This document shows positions 1-6,713 of a DNA stretch of 64,000 bases, piece after piece. The stretch lies in assembly GCF_020166105.1 (NCBI RefSeq), contig NZ_JAIUJY010000002.1, positions 248,001 to 312,000 of the forward strand, written 5' to 3'. The translations under genes were made by a program, and so were the position numbers. This stretch comes from Blastococcus sp. LR1. GTDB lineage: Bacteria > Actinomycetota > Actinomycetes > Mycobacteriales > Geodermatophilaceae. Each line of letters begins with the position of its first letter. Within the stretch, counting starts at the first letter, position 1. Below the pieces are notes generated by a model. The model was given only the letters and a program-made list of their open reading frames with translations, had not been told where the DNA came from and searched no databases.

Positions 1-42
1 AAGCCCGAGCCGTGGCACTGGGAGTTCGGCTACATCTCCTAG
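1..42 (+). CDS. C-terminal end of an M15 (VanY-type) D-Ala-D-Ala carboxypeptidase, truncated by the window edge
   Basis: Frame 1 reads KPEPWHWEFGYIS and then a TAG stop at 40-42. The EPWHWE signature is the C-terminal metal-site motif of M15/VanY carboxypeptidases, in which the His binds zinc. These enzymes trim the terminal D-Ala from peptidoglycan stem peptides outside the membrane. Only 13 codons are visible, so the call rests on this single, very characteristic motif. The gene converges on the minus-strand gene whose stop lies two bases away. Confidence 0.7.
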   Translation, partial: KPEPWHWEFGYIS

Positions 43-43
43 C

Positions 44-808
44 TCAGAGCCAGGGGAGGTCGACGACGTGCCGCCAGGGCAGCGTGACGCTGGCCTCGCT
101 CGTCTGACCGGCCAGCCGCCGGGCCACTCCTGGCGAGGCGCAGACGAGCGGCCGGTGCGGGGTCACGACGAGGTGCATGTCCGGCGTCGACAGCCCGGCG
201 GTGCCGATGCGGTGCAGCATCAGCTCCGGCGCGACCAGTGCCGAGGTCGCGAGGACCGGCACCGTGCGGTGCGACCACAGCGCGAGCGGCCCCTCGACGC
301 GCATGTCGAGCGAGACGTCGTGCGCGCGGCCGGTCGCGGCGGAGCGGGTCCGGTGCAGTTCCACGGTGCGGGCGGCCGGAGAGGGCGCCCACCGGAGGGC
401 GAGGTCGTCGCGCACCACGACCACGGTCCAGCCGACCGCGGTCTCCGCGGCGTCGGACCAGTCGACGACGGCGATGCCCGCGCGGGCCGCGGCGTCGTCG
501 GTGACCGGGCGGCGGGCCACCCAGGCGCGCAGCGCGGTGGCGATGCCCGCGGGAGTCGGCGGCACGCCGGCCCGGCTCATGTCGTCGGCGAGCTCGACCA
601 GCGGGATCTGCTGGGTGCGCTCGTCCTCCTCCACCCGCAGCGCCGTGCCGGCGCCGGGGCGGCGGACCAGCGCGAGGCGCAGCCGGGAGGTCTCGAGGCG
701 GGGCAGCACGTCCGTCGCGACGTCGAGCAGGTCGGTGACGTCCACCGGGACGGCGCGGAGACGGTGCAGGAGGCGCGAGGAGGTGCCGAAGACGCTGGAC
801 GCCGTCAC
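44..808 (-). CDS. Uncharacterised 254-aa protein, second gene of a two-gene unit
   Basis: I do not recognise this protein. It starts with GTG at 808, overlapping the stop of the upstream gene in a GTGA arrangement, so the two are almost certainly translationally coupled. The sequence is mixed alpha/beta, soluble and without a signal peptide or membrane segment. Residues about 115-175 (AVVDWSDAAETAVGWTVVVV) look like beta-strands. Codon use matches the neighbours and the reading frame is intact across the whole length. It lies close to the flagellar locus but nothing in the sequence ties it to motility. Confidence 0.7.
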   Translation of the reverse strand: MTASSVFGTSSRLLHRLRAVPVDVTDLLDVATDVLPRLETSRLRLALVRRPGAGTALRVEEDERTQQIPLVELADDMSRAGVPPTPAGIATALRAWVARRPVTDDAAARAGIAVVDWSDAAETAVGWTVVVVRDDLALRWAPSPAARTVELHRTRSAATGRAHDVSLDMRVEGPLALWSHRTVPVLATSALVAPELMLHRIGTAGLSTPDMHLVVTPHRPLVCASPGVARRLAGQTSEASVTLPWRHVVDLPWL

Positions 809-1155
809 GGGCGCCCCCTCCTGCTGCCGAGGGTGGCGCGCAGGTTCTCGGGCAGCTCGGGCAGCTCCAGCACGCCGGCGAGCTCGGCCGGGCTGAGCCG
901 GACCGGGAGCACGTCGTCGTCCCAGCCGGTGGCGAGCCGGACGCGTGCGGTCGAGGTGGGCCAGACCGCCTCGCGGGCGGCGGCCACGTGCAGCTCGGTC
1001 AGCACGTCCTGCAGGTGGATGGTCGTCACCGGATGTCCGTCCCCGTCGGCCAGAGCGGCCTCGACGGTGGTGGCGAGGAGCCGGCGGGCGGCCGAGTCCA
1101 GCCAGTACGGAACCAGTGTCTGGGAGCCGGCGTCACCGGCGGGCAGCGCGCTCAT
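805..1155 (-). CDS. Uncharacterised 116-aa protein, first gene of a two-gene unit
   Basis: The ATG at 1155 is chosen because a purine-rich GGGGAA lies just upstream and because the open frame further upstream runs through intergenic-looking sequence. The product (MSALPAGDAGSQTLV...) is small, acidic and probably alpha-helical in its first half (YWLDSAARRLLATTVEAALA). A Leu/Pro/Glu-rich stretch follows (ELAGVLELPELPENLR), then a basic tail. No family was recognised. It overlaps the 254-aa gene by 4 bases, suggesting a functional pair such as two subunits of one complex. Confidence 0.65.
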   Translation of the reverse strand: MSALPAGDAGSQTLVPYWLDSAARRLLATTVEAALADGDGHPVTTIHLQDVLTELHVAAAREAVWPTSTARVRLATGWDDDVLPVRLSPAELAGVLELPELPENLRATLGSRRGRP

Positions 1156-1408
1156 CGGTTCCCCGCCCGGTACCACGGTCCGGTTCCCCTGTCCGCCTGT
1201 TCGGCGTGGGAGCGATTGCTCGGACGTGGCGTCACACCGTGGATATCGGCAGCCTCGGGCCCCCGTGTACCCCTTCGCCGGCGGTTTTCCGAAAGCGACG
1301 TCGTGACCGCGCGTGTCGGCCTCCGACGTGACGCCCGTCGCACCTCGTGCGTAACCCCTGGTGAACCGGCGCGTTCTCATGGCGACACCCCACGACCGGG
1401 AGGCTCCC

Positions 1409-2731
1409 GTGCGCCGTACCGCCGCTCCGCTCGCCGTCGCCCTCGGGCTCTGCGCCGCACTCCTCACCGGCGGCACGTCGGCCGCCACCCCGGGGTCGGC
1501 GGACCGCCCCACCGGGAAGTCCGAGGCGCGCCCCGGTGGGGTGCGGGACGTCATGTTCGTCGGCAACAACTGGGACGGGACGGCGACCGTCGTCGACGCG
1601 CGGTCGCACCGGACCCTCTCCACGATCGACACGATCCCCGACCGGGCCGAGCGGATGGCCGAGATCTTCACCAGCCCGGACAAGCTGGTCTTCTACCTCG
1701 CGATCCAGGCGGCGATCGGCGAGGGGCGCGCGCAGTACACGGACGACATGTTCACCACGCACGACGGCCGGCTCCTCGCGGTCAGCCGGCCGAGCTTCGC
1801 CGACGTCGTCGGCCTCGACCTGGCCACCGGCCAGATCCGCTGGCGCTTCCCGATGGAGGGCTACCGCTCCGACCACATGGGCGTCTCCCCCGACGGGGAA
1901 CGGCTGCTCGTCAGCGACTCCACCGCCAACAAGGTGCACGAGCTCGACATCCGCACCGGCACGAAGACCGGGGAGTTCCCCAGCGGGGACAGTCCGCACG
2001 AGAACAACTACACCGCCGACGGCGAGCGGGTGTTCCACGCCAGCATCGGGCGGGTCTACACCCCGACCGACCGGCCGATCCTCCGTCAGCCCCACGACAC
2101 CGCCAAGGGCGAGCGGTACTTCCAGATCGTCCGCACCGACGACATGGCGATCGAGTCGCGCTGGGACATGGGCAAGGAGCTCGCCGAGGCGGGCTACCCG
2201 GACATGGAGTCGGCGGTGCGGCCGATGGCGGTGGCCCCCGACGAGCGCTTCGTCTACCTCCAGGTGTCGTTCTTCCACGGCTGGATCGAGTTCGACACGC
2301 AGGCGGCCGACCTCGACGCGGCCAGCAGCTACGAGGGCGAGCCCACGGTCGGCGCCGTCACCCGGGTGGTCGACCTGCCGAAGCGGACCACCGAGCCGCG
2401 GGAGCTCTACACCCTCGACTCCGCGCACCACGGCCTGGCGATGAACCCGGAGGGGACCACCCTCTGCGCCGCCGGGACCATGGACGGGTATGCGGCGATC
2501 ATCGACCGGGACAGCGAGGAGTACTCCCTCGTCGAGGTCGGCGACAAGCCGTACTGGTCGACGAACGGCGTCTTCGGGGACGAGTGCTGGGTGTCGGTGA
2601 GCGGCGAGGACGAGGTCGTCGTCATCGACTACGACTCGGCGCAGGAGATCGCGCGGATCCCGGTCGGCGACCACCCCCAGCGCGTGCGCGAGGGCGTCGT
2701 CGCCAAGAACGTCCTCAAGACCTGGCGCTGA
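1409..2731 (+). CDS. Secreted beta-propeller (YVTN/WD40-like) protein
   Basis: The GTG at 1409 is preferred over upstream starts. It has a GGGAGG ribosome site five bases before it and gives a textbook signal peptide (RR near the start, then AVALGLCAALLTGGTSAA). The mature part (about 410 aa) has repeated blade-like segments: VMFVGNNWDGTATVVDARS, MGVSPDGERLLVSDSTANKV, AVAPDERFVYL, and VVVIDYDSAQEIARIPVG. These resemble YVTN-type seven-bladed propellers that often bind ligands or other proteins outside the cell. No catalytic motif is visible. It stands alone, divergent from the preceding pair, and is followed by the hairpin cassette. Confidence 0.75.
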   Translation: MRRTAAPLAVALGLCAALLTGGTSAATPGSADRPTGKSEARPGGVRDVMFVGNNWDGTATVVDARSHRTLSTIDTIPDRAERMAEIFTSPDKLVFYLAIQAAIGEGRAQYTDDMFTTHDGRLLAVSRPSFADVVGLDLATGQIRWRFPMEGYRSDHMGVSPDGERLLVSDSTANKVHELDIRTGTKTGEFPSGDSPHENNYTADGERVFHASIGRVYTPTDRPILRQPHDTAKGERYFQIVRTDDMAIESRWDMGKELAEAGYPDMESAVRPMAVAPDERFVYLQVSFFHGWIEFDTQAADLDAASSYEGEPTVGAVTRVVDLPKRTTEPRELYTLDSAHHGLAMNPEGTTLCAAGTMDGYAAIIDRDSEEYSLVEVGDKPYWSTNGVFGDECWVSVSGEDEVVVIDYDSAQEIARIPVGDHPQRVREGVVAKNVLKTWR

Positions 2732-2746
2732 CCGCCCCCTCCCTGA

Positions 2747-2823
2747 TGATCAGGTGGGCTGATCACTAGGCGTCCTGGCTCACCGTCGATGGTGAGCCAG
2801 GACGCTCCATGGTGAGCCAGGAC
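2747..2823. repeat. Left boundary repeat of the AbiEi/DUF559 cassette
   Basis: From outside in: a palindrome TGATCAG-N5-CTGATCA (2747-2765), then a perfect 13-bp hairpin GTCCTGGCTCACC-N6-GGTGAGCCAGGAC (2772-2803), a 7-base spacer, and a further copy GGTGAGCCAGGAC (2811-2823). The same units occur on the other side of the gene in mirror-image order with the same 7-base spacer (3902-3980). The layout looks like a terminal inverted repeat made of REP-like modules. A double-sided terminator is an alternative reading, but it would not require the extra half copies. Confidence 0.85.
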
Positions 2824-2837
2824 GGCGGCGCGCCGGC

Positions 2838-3836
2838 TCAGGCCGCCTCGGATTCCGATCCCGGCTCCGCGGTCGGCACGGCGCGGAACTGCCGCTGTCC
2901 CACGTACGGCGCGGCCAACAGCGACCGGATCCGCGCGACCTTGGCGGCCCACCCCGCACCGAGGTCCTGGTTGCCGACACGGACCACGCGAGCGCCCGTC
3001 TCTCGAAGCCGGTCCTCCCGCCGCTTCTCCTGCCAGAGCACTTCACCGGGCAACAGGCCGTTCCGGGGATCCAGGTACTTCACCTGCCCGTCGAACTCCA
3101 CCGCCACCGCCGCCTCGGCGTACCAGGCGTCCACTCGGCCCACGAAGCCGGCGTCGTCGTAGATGTCCACCTGCAGCTCGGGGCGCGGGAGGCCAGCAGC
3201 CAGCAGCGCCAGCCGGCCCCGAGTCTCCAGCGGGGACTCCGCTCGCCCATCGCTCAGCTGGAGTGCGCGAGCAGCCCCGGCGATCCCGACGCGGTGGCTG
3301 CCGGACAGGACAGCGCGTCGGATCGCGGCCCGCCCGATCTTCCGTTCCTGCATCGCAGCGTCCATCGCGACGACGCTGTCGACGAACGACCACTCGCGCG
3401 CGCAGTCCACGAGGGTGCGCCCGGTCGACGTCGCCCGGAATCCCGTCCACGGGACGAGGTCCTCGTCCGGCAGTGCCGCACGCGCAACGCGGTAGCCCCG
3501 ACCGCGACGCCACTGGTCGACGGCGGTGACGCGCACCTCGACGGGCTGCGCGCGTGGAATCACGAGCCCGTGCAGCTGGGCAGCCGACGCGTGGCTCAGC
3601 ACCGGCCCGGGGCCGAGGCTCAGGAGCACCGCGAGGGCGTCGATCAGATGCCGTGACCGAGCATCTGCTGCGACGACGTCGCCCGACGCGATGTAGACGC
3701 CCTTGCGGAGGCGGATCCAGCGGCGGGTTCTCAGCTCGGAGCGGATGTCGTCGACGAGATAGCCGACGCCGAGCGCCTCCTGGCTGGTGAACACCCCGAG
3801 GCGAGTATCGGCGATGGCACGAAGCTCCGGATGCAT
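2838..3836 (-). CDS. AbiEi-like N-terminal domain / DUF559-type C-terminal domain protein
   Basis: 332 aa. The N-terminal part (FTSQEALGVGYLVDDIRSEL, RTRRWIRLRKGVYI) matches the winged-helix domain shared with AbiEi-type antitoxins. The middle part (VLSHASAAQLHGL; RTLVDCAREWSFVDSVVAMDAAM) is typical of this actinobacterial family. The C-terminal part (VAVEFDGQVKY ... EKRREDRLRETGARVVRVGNQDL) resembles DUF559/Vsr-like restriction-endonuclease folds, with E, D and K placed as in PD-(D/E)XK nucleases. No toxin partner is adjacent. The gene is the only one inside a mirror-image repeat cassette (2747-3980). A paralogue lies at 40204-41130. Nuclease activity is inference; orphan antitoxin is the alternative. 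Confidence 0.8.
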   Translation of the reverse strand: MHPELRAIADTRLGVFTSQEALGVGYLVDDIRSELRTRRWIRLRKGVYIASGDVVAADARSRHLIDALAVLLSLGPGPVLSHASAAQLHGLVIPRAQPVEVRVTAVDQWRRGRGYRVARAALPDEDLVPWTGFRATSTGRTLVDCAREWSFVDSVVAMDAAMQERKIGRAAIRRAVLSGSHRVGIAGAARALQLSDGRAESPLETRGRLALLAAGLPRPELQVDIYDDAGFVGRVDAWYAEAAVAVEFDGQVKYLDPRNGLLPGEVLWQEKRREDRLRETGARVVRVGNQDLGAGWAAKVARIRSLLAAPYVGQRQFRAVPTAEPGSESEAA

Positions 3837-3901
3837 CCGGAAAGTGTGGCCATCTCCACCCGCCGGCTGGGCGAATGCGGCGGTTCCTGTGGACGAGCAC
3901 C

Positions 3902-3980
3902 GTCCTGGCTCACCATGCGGCGTCCTGGCTCACCGTCGATGGTGAGCCAGGACCCCTGTTGATCAGGAGACCTGATCAAC
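3902..3980. repeat. Right boundary repeat of the AbiEi/DUF559 cassette
   Basis: Mirror image of the left boundary: GTCCTGGCTCACC (3902-3914), a 7-base spacer, the hairpin GTCCTGGCTCACC-N6-GGTGAGCCAGGAC (3922-3953), then an outer palindrome GTTGATCAGG-AGA-CCTGATCAAC (3958-3980). The hairpin loop GTCGAT is identical to that on the left. The order and spacing are those expected if the whole interval 2747-3980 were a unit with inverted termini. Confidence 0.85.
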
Positions 3981-3988
3981 AACAGGGG
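3953..3988 (-). terminator. Probable terminator of the sigma-like gene, overlapping the cassette end
   Basis: The arms CCCCTGTT (3953-3960) and AACAGGGG (3981-3988) enclose the GATCAGG/CCTGATC palindrome and form a long stem. It lies 4 bases beyond the stop codon of the minus-strand sigma-like gene, the usual place for an intrinsic terminator. No clear U-tract follows. Confidence 0.5.
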
Positions 3989-3992
3989 AAGG

Positions 3993-5090
3993 TCAGTCGG
4001 CGAGTTCGGCGAGACGGTCCTTGAGCGCGTTCTCCACGCGGTCGGCGTAGACGTTCATGTTCCGCACCGAGGTGTTGAGGTCGGACGACAGCTGCGTCTT
4101 GGTCTGCCCGCCCCAGGTGGTGAGGTACCAGGTCGCCCAGCCGAGCACGTTGGGCTGACCGGCGCGCTGGTCGCGACGGGCCTCGGGGTCCGGGGCGCAG
4201 GCGGCGGTGAGGGCGTGCGAGAGCAGGGTCTGCTCCGCCTCGCCCATGATCTCGTCGGGCGCCTCGCAGGAGTCCGGCAGCAGGATCTCGGTCGCGTCGG
4301 GCGCGCCGTCCAGCGACTGGAGGTTGCGCAGCCCGTTGAGCGTGGCGACGGTCTGGGAGTTGCGGCGCAGGGTGGCGACGCTCTGCCCCATGTAGGCGGC
4401 CAGCTCCTTCTCCGAGGGCCGGCGCTGGTGCTCGGCCATGAAGGAGGCGATCGCCTTCTGCTGCTTGTGCTCGGTGTCGGCGGCGGTGCGCCCGTGCGCG
4501 TTGCGACCGAGGTCGTGCACCCACTTGGAGAGCTGGGTGGCCAGGAACGCGCCGAACGGGACCGACTTCGTCTCGTCGTACTGCGCGACGGCCTTCAGCA
4601 CCCACTCGTAGACCTGCTGGCCGAGGTCGTCGGGGTCGGGCAGGTGCAGCCGGATCGTGCTCATGTTGCGCTGCAGGCGCTTGAGGCTGACCGGTCCGTA
4701 GTGCCGGCACAGGTCGGCGAGGAAGTCCGAGGGCAGGTCGCGCGGCGCCCGGCGGCGGACGTCGGTCTCGGCGCGGAGGCCGATCGTCGTGACGCCGGCA
4801 CCCGCGCACCAGGCCTTGATCCAGTCGGCGAGCACGGCGGCCGTGCCGCAGGCGCCGTCGACCCTGTAGAGGCCGTCGCCCTGGTCGTAGCTGACGGTCA
4901 CGCCGTCGGGGAGCTCGCTGCGGAACTGCTCGAGCGGGAGCTCCTGGTCGGCGCGGAAGTGCACCCGGTCGCGCGGGGTGATGGGCGCCAGCGCCCACCC
5001 CTCGGCCTCGGGGATGCCGCCGAACACCAGGGGCTGGCGGGCGCGGCTGCGGTCGTCGGTGGTGGACGCGTTCGAGATGCGGTCGGACAT
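3993..5090 (-). CDS. Diverged sigma-70-family-like protein in the flagellar locus
   Basis: 365 aa; ATG at 5090 with AGGAG 8 bases upstream. Residues 1-150 are unrecognised. Residues about 155-195 (DLGQQVYEWVLKAVAQYDETKSVPFGAFLATQLSKWV, written in two parts in the protein) resemble sigma region 2. Residues 213-245 (RRPSEKELAAYMGQSVATLR) look like a region 3 helix-turn-helix. Residues 312-360 (LGWATWYLTTWGGQTKTQLS, DLNTSVRNMNVYADRVENAL) resemble region 4. The order and spacing match FliA-like sigma factors, but the sequence has drifted far. It is probably co-transcribed with the 169-aa gene upstream. It could be an alternative or accessory sigma factor, or a protein that has kept the fold only. 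Confidence 0.55.
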   Translation of the reverse strand: MSDRISNASTTDDRSRARQPLVFGGIPEAEGWALAPITPRDRVHFRADQELPLEQFRSELPDGVTVSYDQGDGLYRVDGACGTAAVLADWIKAWCAGAGVTTIGLRAETDVRRRAPRDLPSDFLADLCRHYGPVSLKRLQRNMSTIRLHLPDPDDLGQQVYEWVLKAVAQYDETKSVPFGAFLATQLSKWVHDLGRNAHGRTAADTEHKQQKAIASFMAEHQRRPSEKELAAYMGQSVATLRRNSQTVATLNGLRNLQSLDGAPDATEILLPDSCEAPDEIMGEAEQTLLSHALTAACAPDPEARRDQRAGQPNVLGWATWYLTTWGGQTKTQLSSDLNTSVRNMNVYADRVENALKDRLAELAD

Positions 5091-5162
5091 GGGGATCTCC
5101 TGGGCACTACGGGGAAGAAGGGGTCACCGGAGAGCCGGGGACCCGTACTGCGGAGGAGGCCG

Positions 5163-5672
5163 TCAGGCCGAGATGCGCTCGCCCGGACCGGGGAGACGCG
5201 GAGCGGGGATCGGGGAGACCGGCGCCGAGGCGGGCCGGGCGTCACCCAGGTCGGCGACCAGGTCGTCGACGCGGGCGGTGCCGTCGGCGATGCGGTCGAA
5301 GAGCGCCGTGGCGGCCGCGCGCTCGGCGGCGCTGGGCTCGGCGGTGTAGACCGGCATGTGGTCGTACAGCGAGGTGAACATCGCCGAGACGAAGGCGTAG
5401 GCCGCCTGCGCCTGGGGCGAGAACTTCGCGATGGCGGTGCGCGGACCGAGGTCGATGCCGACGGTCACGCGAGCCACGCGGGCGTCCTTGCTCAGCCCGC
5501 TGACGGTGACGACGACGTCCTCGTGCTCGGCAGCCAGTGCCGCGAGTGCCGCCAGGCACTTGCGGGTTGCGCCGCGCCGCGGTCGCAGCTGCACGTGGAC
5601 CACCACGGACTCCTGCTCACCGGTCTGGTCGCCGGCCACCGAAGTAGCGAATGCGTTCCGTGCCATGTTCAT
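5163..5672 (-). CDS. Uncharacterised 169-aa protein upstream of the sigma-like gene
   Basis: I do not recognise a family. The protein has an N-terminal alpha/beta part (VVVHVQLRPRRGATRKCLAA; VVVTVSGLSKDARVARVTVG), a helical middle (QAAYAFVSAMFTSLYDHMP) and a Pro-rich tail. Two Met codons, at 5672 and 5666, could start translation; a GGGGG stretch lies close to the first. There is no signal peptide or membrane segment. It precedes the diverged sigma-like gene by 72 bases on the same strand, so the two may form an operon and this gene could encode a regulator of that protein. This is inference from position only. Confidence 0.6.
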   Translation of the reverse strand: MNMARNAFATSVAGDQTGEQESVVVHVQLRPRRGATRKCLAALAALAAEHEDVVVTVSGLSKDARVARVTVGIDLGPRTAIAKFSPQAQAAYAFVSAMFTSLYDHMPVYTAEPSAAERAAATALFDRIADGTARVDDLVADLGDARPASAPVSPIPAPRLPGPGERISA

Positions 5673-5760
5673 CGCCCCCTATCACTTGCGTAGGGAGGAA
5701 TCTGCCGCATGAGCGGACCGAACACGGCACACAACTCGCTGTGTCGACGCAGTTGTACGA

Positions 5761-5772
5761 CCGAAGCTTCGG
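5761..5772. promoter_or_regulatory. 12-bp palindrome in the csrA / 169-aa gene intergenic gap
   Basis: CCGAAGCTTCGG is a perfect palindrome in the 194-base gap between the csrA stop and the 169-aa gene start, about 90 bases upstream of the latter. It could be an operator for the 169-aa/sigma-like pair or the stem of a terminator after csrA. No sigma-28-type promoter was found in this gap. Confidence 0.3.
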
Positions 5773-5866
5773 CAATAGTTGCCCGTGTCGCACCCGCCCC
5801 GGTCGGCGATGCCGTCAACTTGGCACGGTTTGCCGAGGAGTCACCCCCTGCTGCCGTGCACTTCTG

Positions 5867-6181
5867 TCAGTCGACGGCGCGCGTCGACGCGTCGGGGGCG
5901 TCCGGAGCGGCGGTCTCGATCTCCACGACCACCTCGACGGTGTCCTCCGCGGCGGGTGCCGGCGCGAACGCCGCCAGCGCGCCGAGGGTGTCGGCGGTGA
6001 CCTGGGCCGCGAGCAGGTTCGCCTCGGCGATCTGCTTGTAGACCTCTTCGCGGTGGATCGCGACCTCGCGCGGGGCCTTGAAGCCCAGGCGGACGGTGCC
6101 ACCGCGGACCTCGACGACGTGGACCTCGATGTCGTCTCCGATGCGGATGGTCTCGCCGACGCTGCGGGTGAGTGTGAGCAC
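5867..6181 (-). CDS. csrA: CsrA, RNA-binding translational regulator with a C-terminal extension
   Basis: 104 aa. Residues 1-60 (MLTLTRSVGETIRIGDDIEV; VRGGTVRLGFKAPREVAIHR) are a clear CsrA domain, including the GxVRLGxxAP core and the R44-region residues used to bind GGA in mRNA hairpin loops. CsrA proteins are usually 60-75 aa, so about 40 Ala/Pro/Glu-rich residues are extra here. It is the last gene of flgN-flgK-flgL-fliW-csrA. The pairing with FliW implies the Gram-positive switch in which FliW sequesters CsrA until flagellin is secreted. The flagellin leader in this window carries a matching GGA-loop hairpin. Confidence 0.95.
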   Translation of the reverse strand: MLTLTRSVGETIRIGDDIEVHVVEVRGGTVRLGFKAPREVAIHREEVYKQIAEANLLAAQVTADTLGALAAFAPAPAAEDTVEVVVEIETAAPDAPDASTRAVD

Positions 6182-6269
6182 GTGTACCCCTCCATGGGTG
6201 TTGTGGTGGCCGTCCGTGGCGGTGCCCGCCGGTGCGGGCGCGGGGTCGCGGAACGCGACCCTCCAGAGG

Positions 6270-6713
6270 TTATCGGCGGAGGCGCCGCCGAAGGGGAAGA
6301 GATCCGTCGGTCAGGACCACCTGGCGGGCCCGGCGCGTCGAGGGGGCGACGACGACAGGAGCGCGGAGGTTGGCCGTGGCCTCACGGACATCGCCGTCGG
6401 GCACGCTGACCAGGCAGTACACCTGGGCGTCCGCCAGGTCGGCCAGGCCGAGCTCTCCCCGCACCGCGGCCGGGATCGCCGGCGCGTAGTCGGGGAAGAA
6501 CTGCTGGGCCGGCACGGCCAGGAACCGCGGCCCGTCCGGGTCGACGGCCTGCAGCCAGAAGAGCAGGCCGGAGGTGTCGCCCGGCACGAGGGCGTACTCG
6601 CGATGAGCGGGGAAACCCGGCACGGGCTCGGCGAACGACAGCACCTGGACCGGGGGCGGAGCCGGTGCTGTCGTCGGAGCCTGGACGGGCGCGCCCGCGA
6701 GTCGGGTGGTCAT
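6270..6713 (-). CDS. fliW: FliW, flagellar assembly factor and CsrA antagonist
   Basis: 147 aa. Matches FliW by the PGFP motif near the start of the domain (FAEPVPGFPAHREYALV), the LFWLQAVDPDGPRFLAVP segment, and the conserved order of strands that follows. FliW binds either flagellin or CsrA and so links flagellin synthesis to export. The first 20 residues (Thr/Ala/Pro-rich) are extra. The ATG at 6713 overlaps the last base of the flgL stop, so translation is coupled to flgL; csrA follows 88 bases later. Confidence 0.92.
   Translation of the reverse strand: MTTRLAGAPVQAPTTAPAPPPVQVLSFAEPVPGFPAHREYALVPGDTSGLLFWLQAVDPDGPRFLAVPAQQFFPDYAPAIPAAVRGELGLADLADAQVYCLVSVPDGDVREATANLRAPVVVAPSTRRARQVVLTDGSLPLRRRLRR

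Noticed and set aside
1243-1270. Sigma-28-like site on the minus strand upstream of the unknown gene pair
   Set aside because: GCCGATAT matches the -10, but the -35 position reads GTACA, not TCAAG; too weak to list as a promoter.
1361-1408. Upstream starts (GTG 1361, ATG 1379) for the beta-propeller gene
   Set aside because: They would place 10-16 charged residues before the signal peptide, and neither has a ribosome site; GTG 1409 has GGGAGG.
1156-1683. N-terminal extension of the 116-aa gene
   Set aside because: It would run through the divergent promoter region and antisense to the propeller gene, with Arg-rich nonsense sequence.
5709-6041. 110-aa plus-strand ORF with a GGGAGGAA-like upstream sequence
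   Set aside because: Most of it is antisense to csrA and the translation is Ser/Ala/Thr low complexity.
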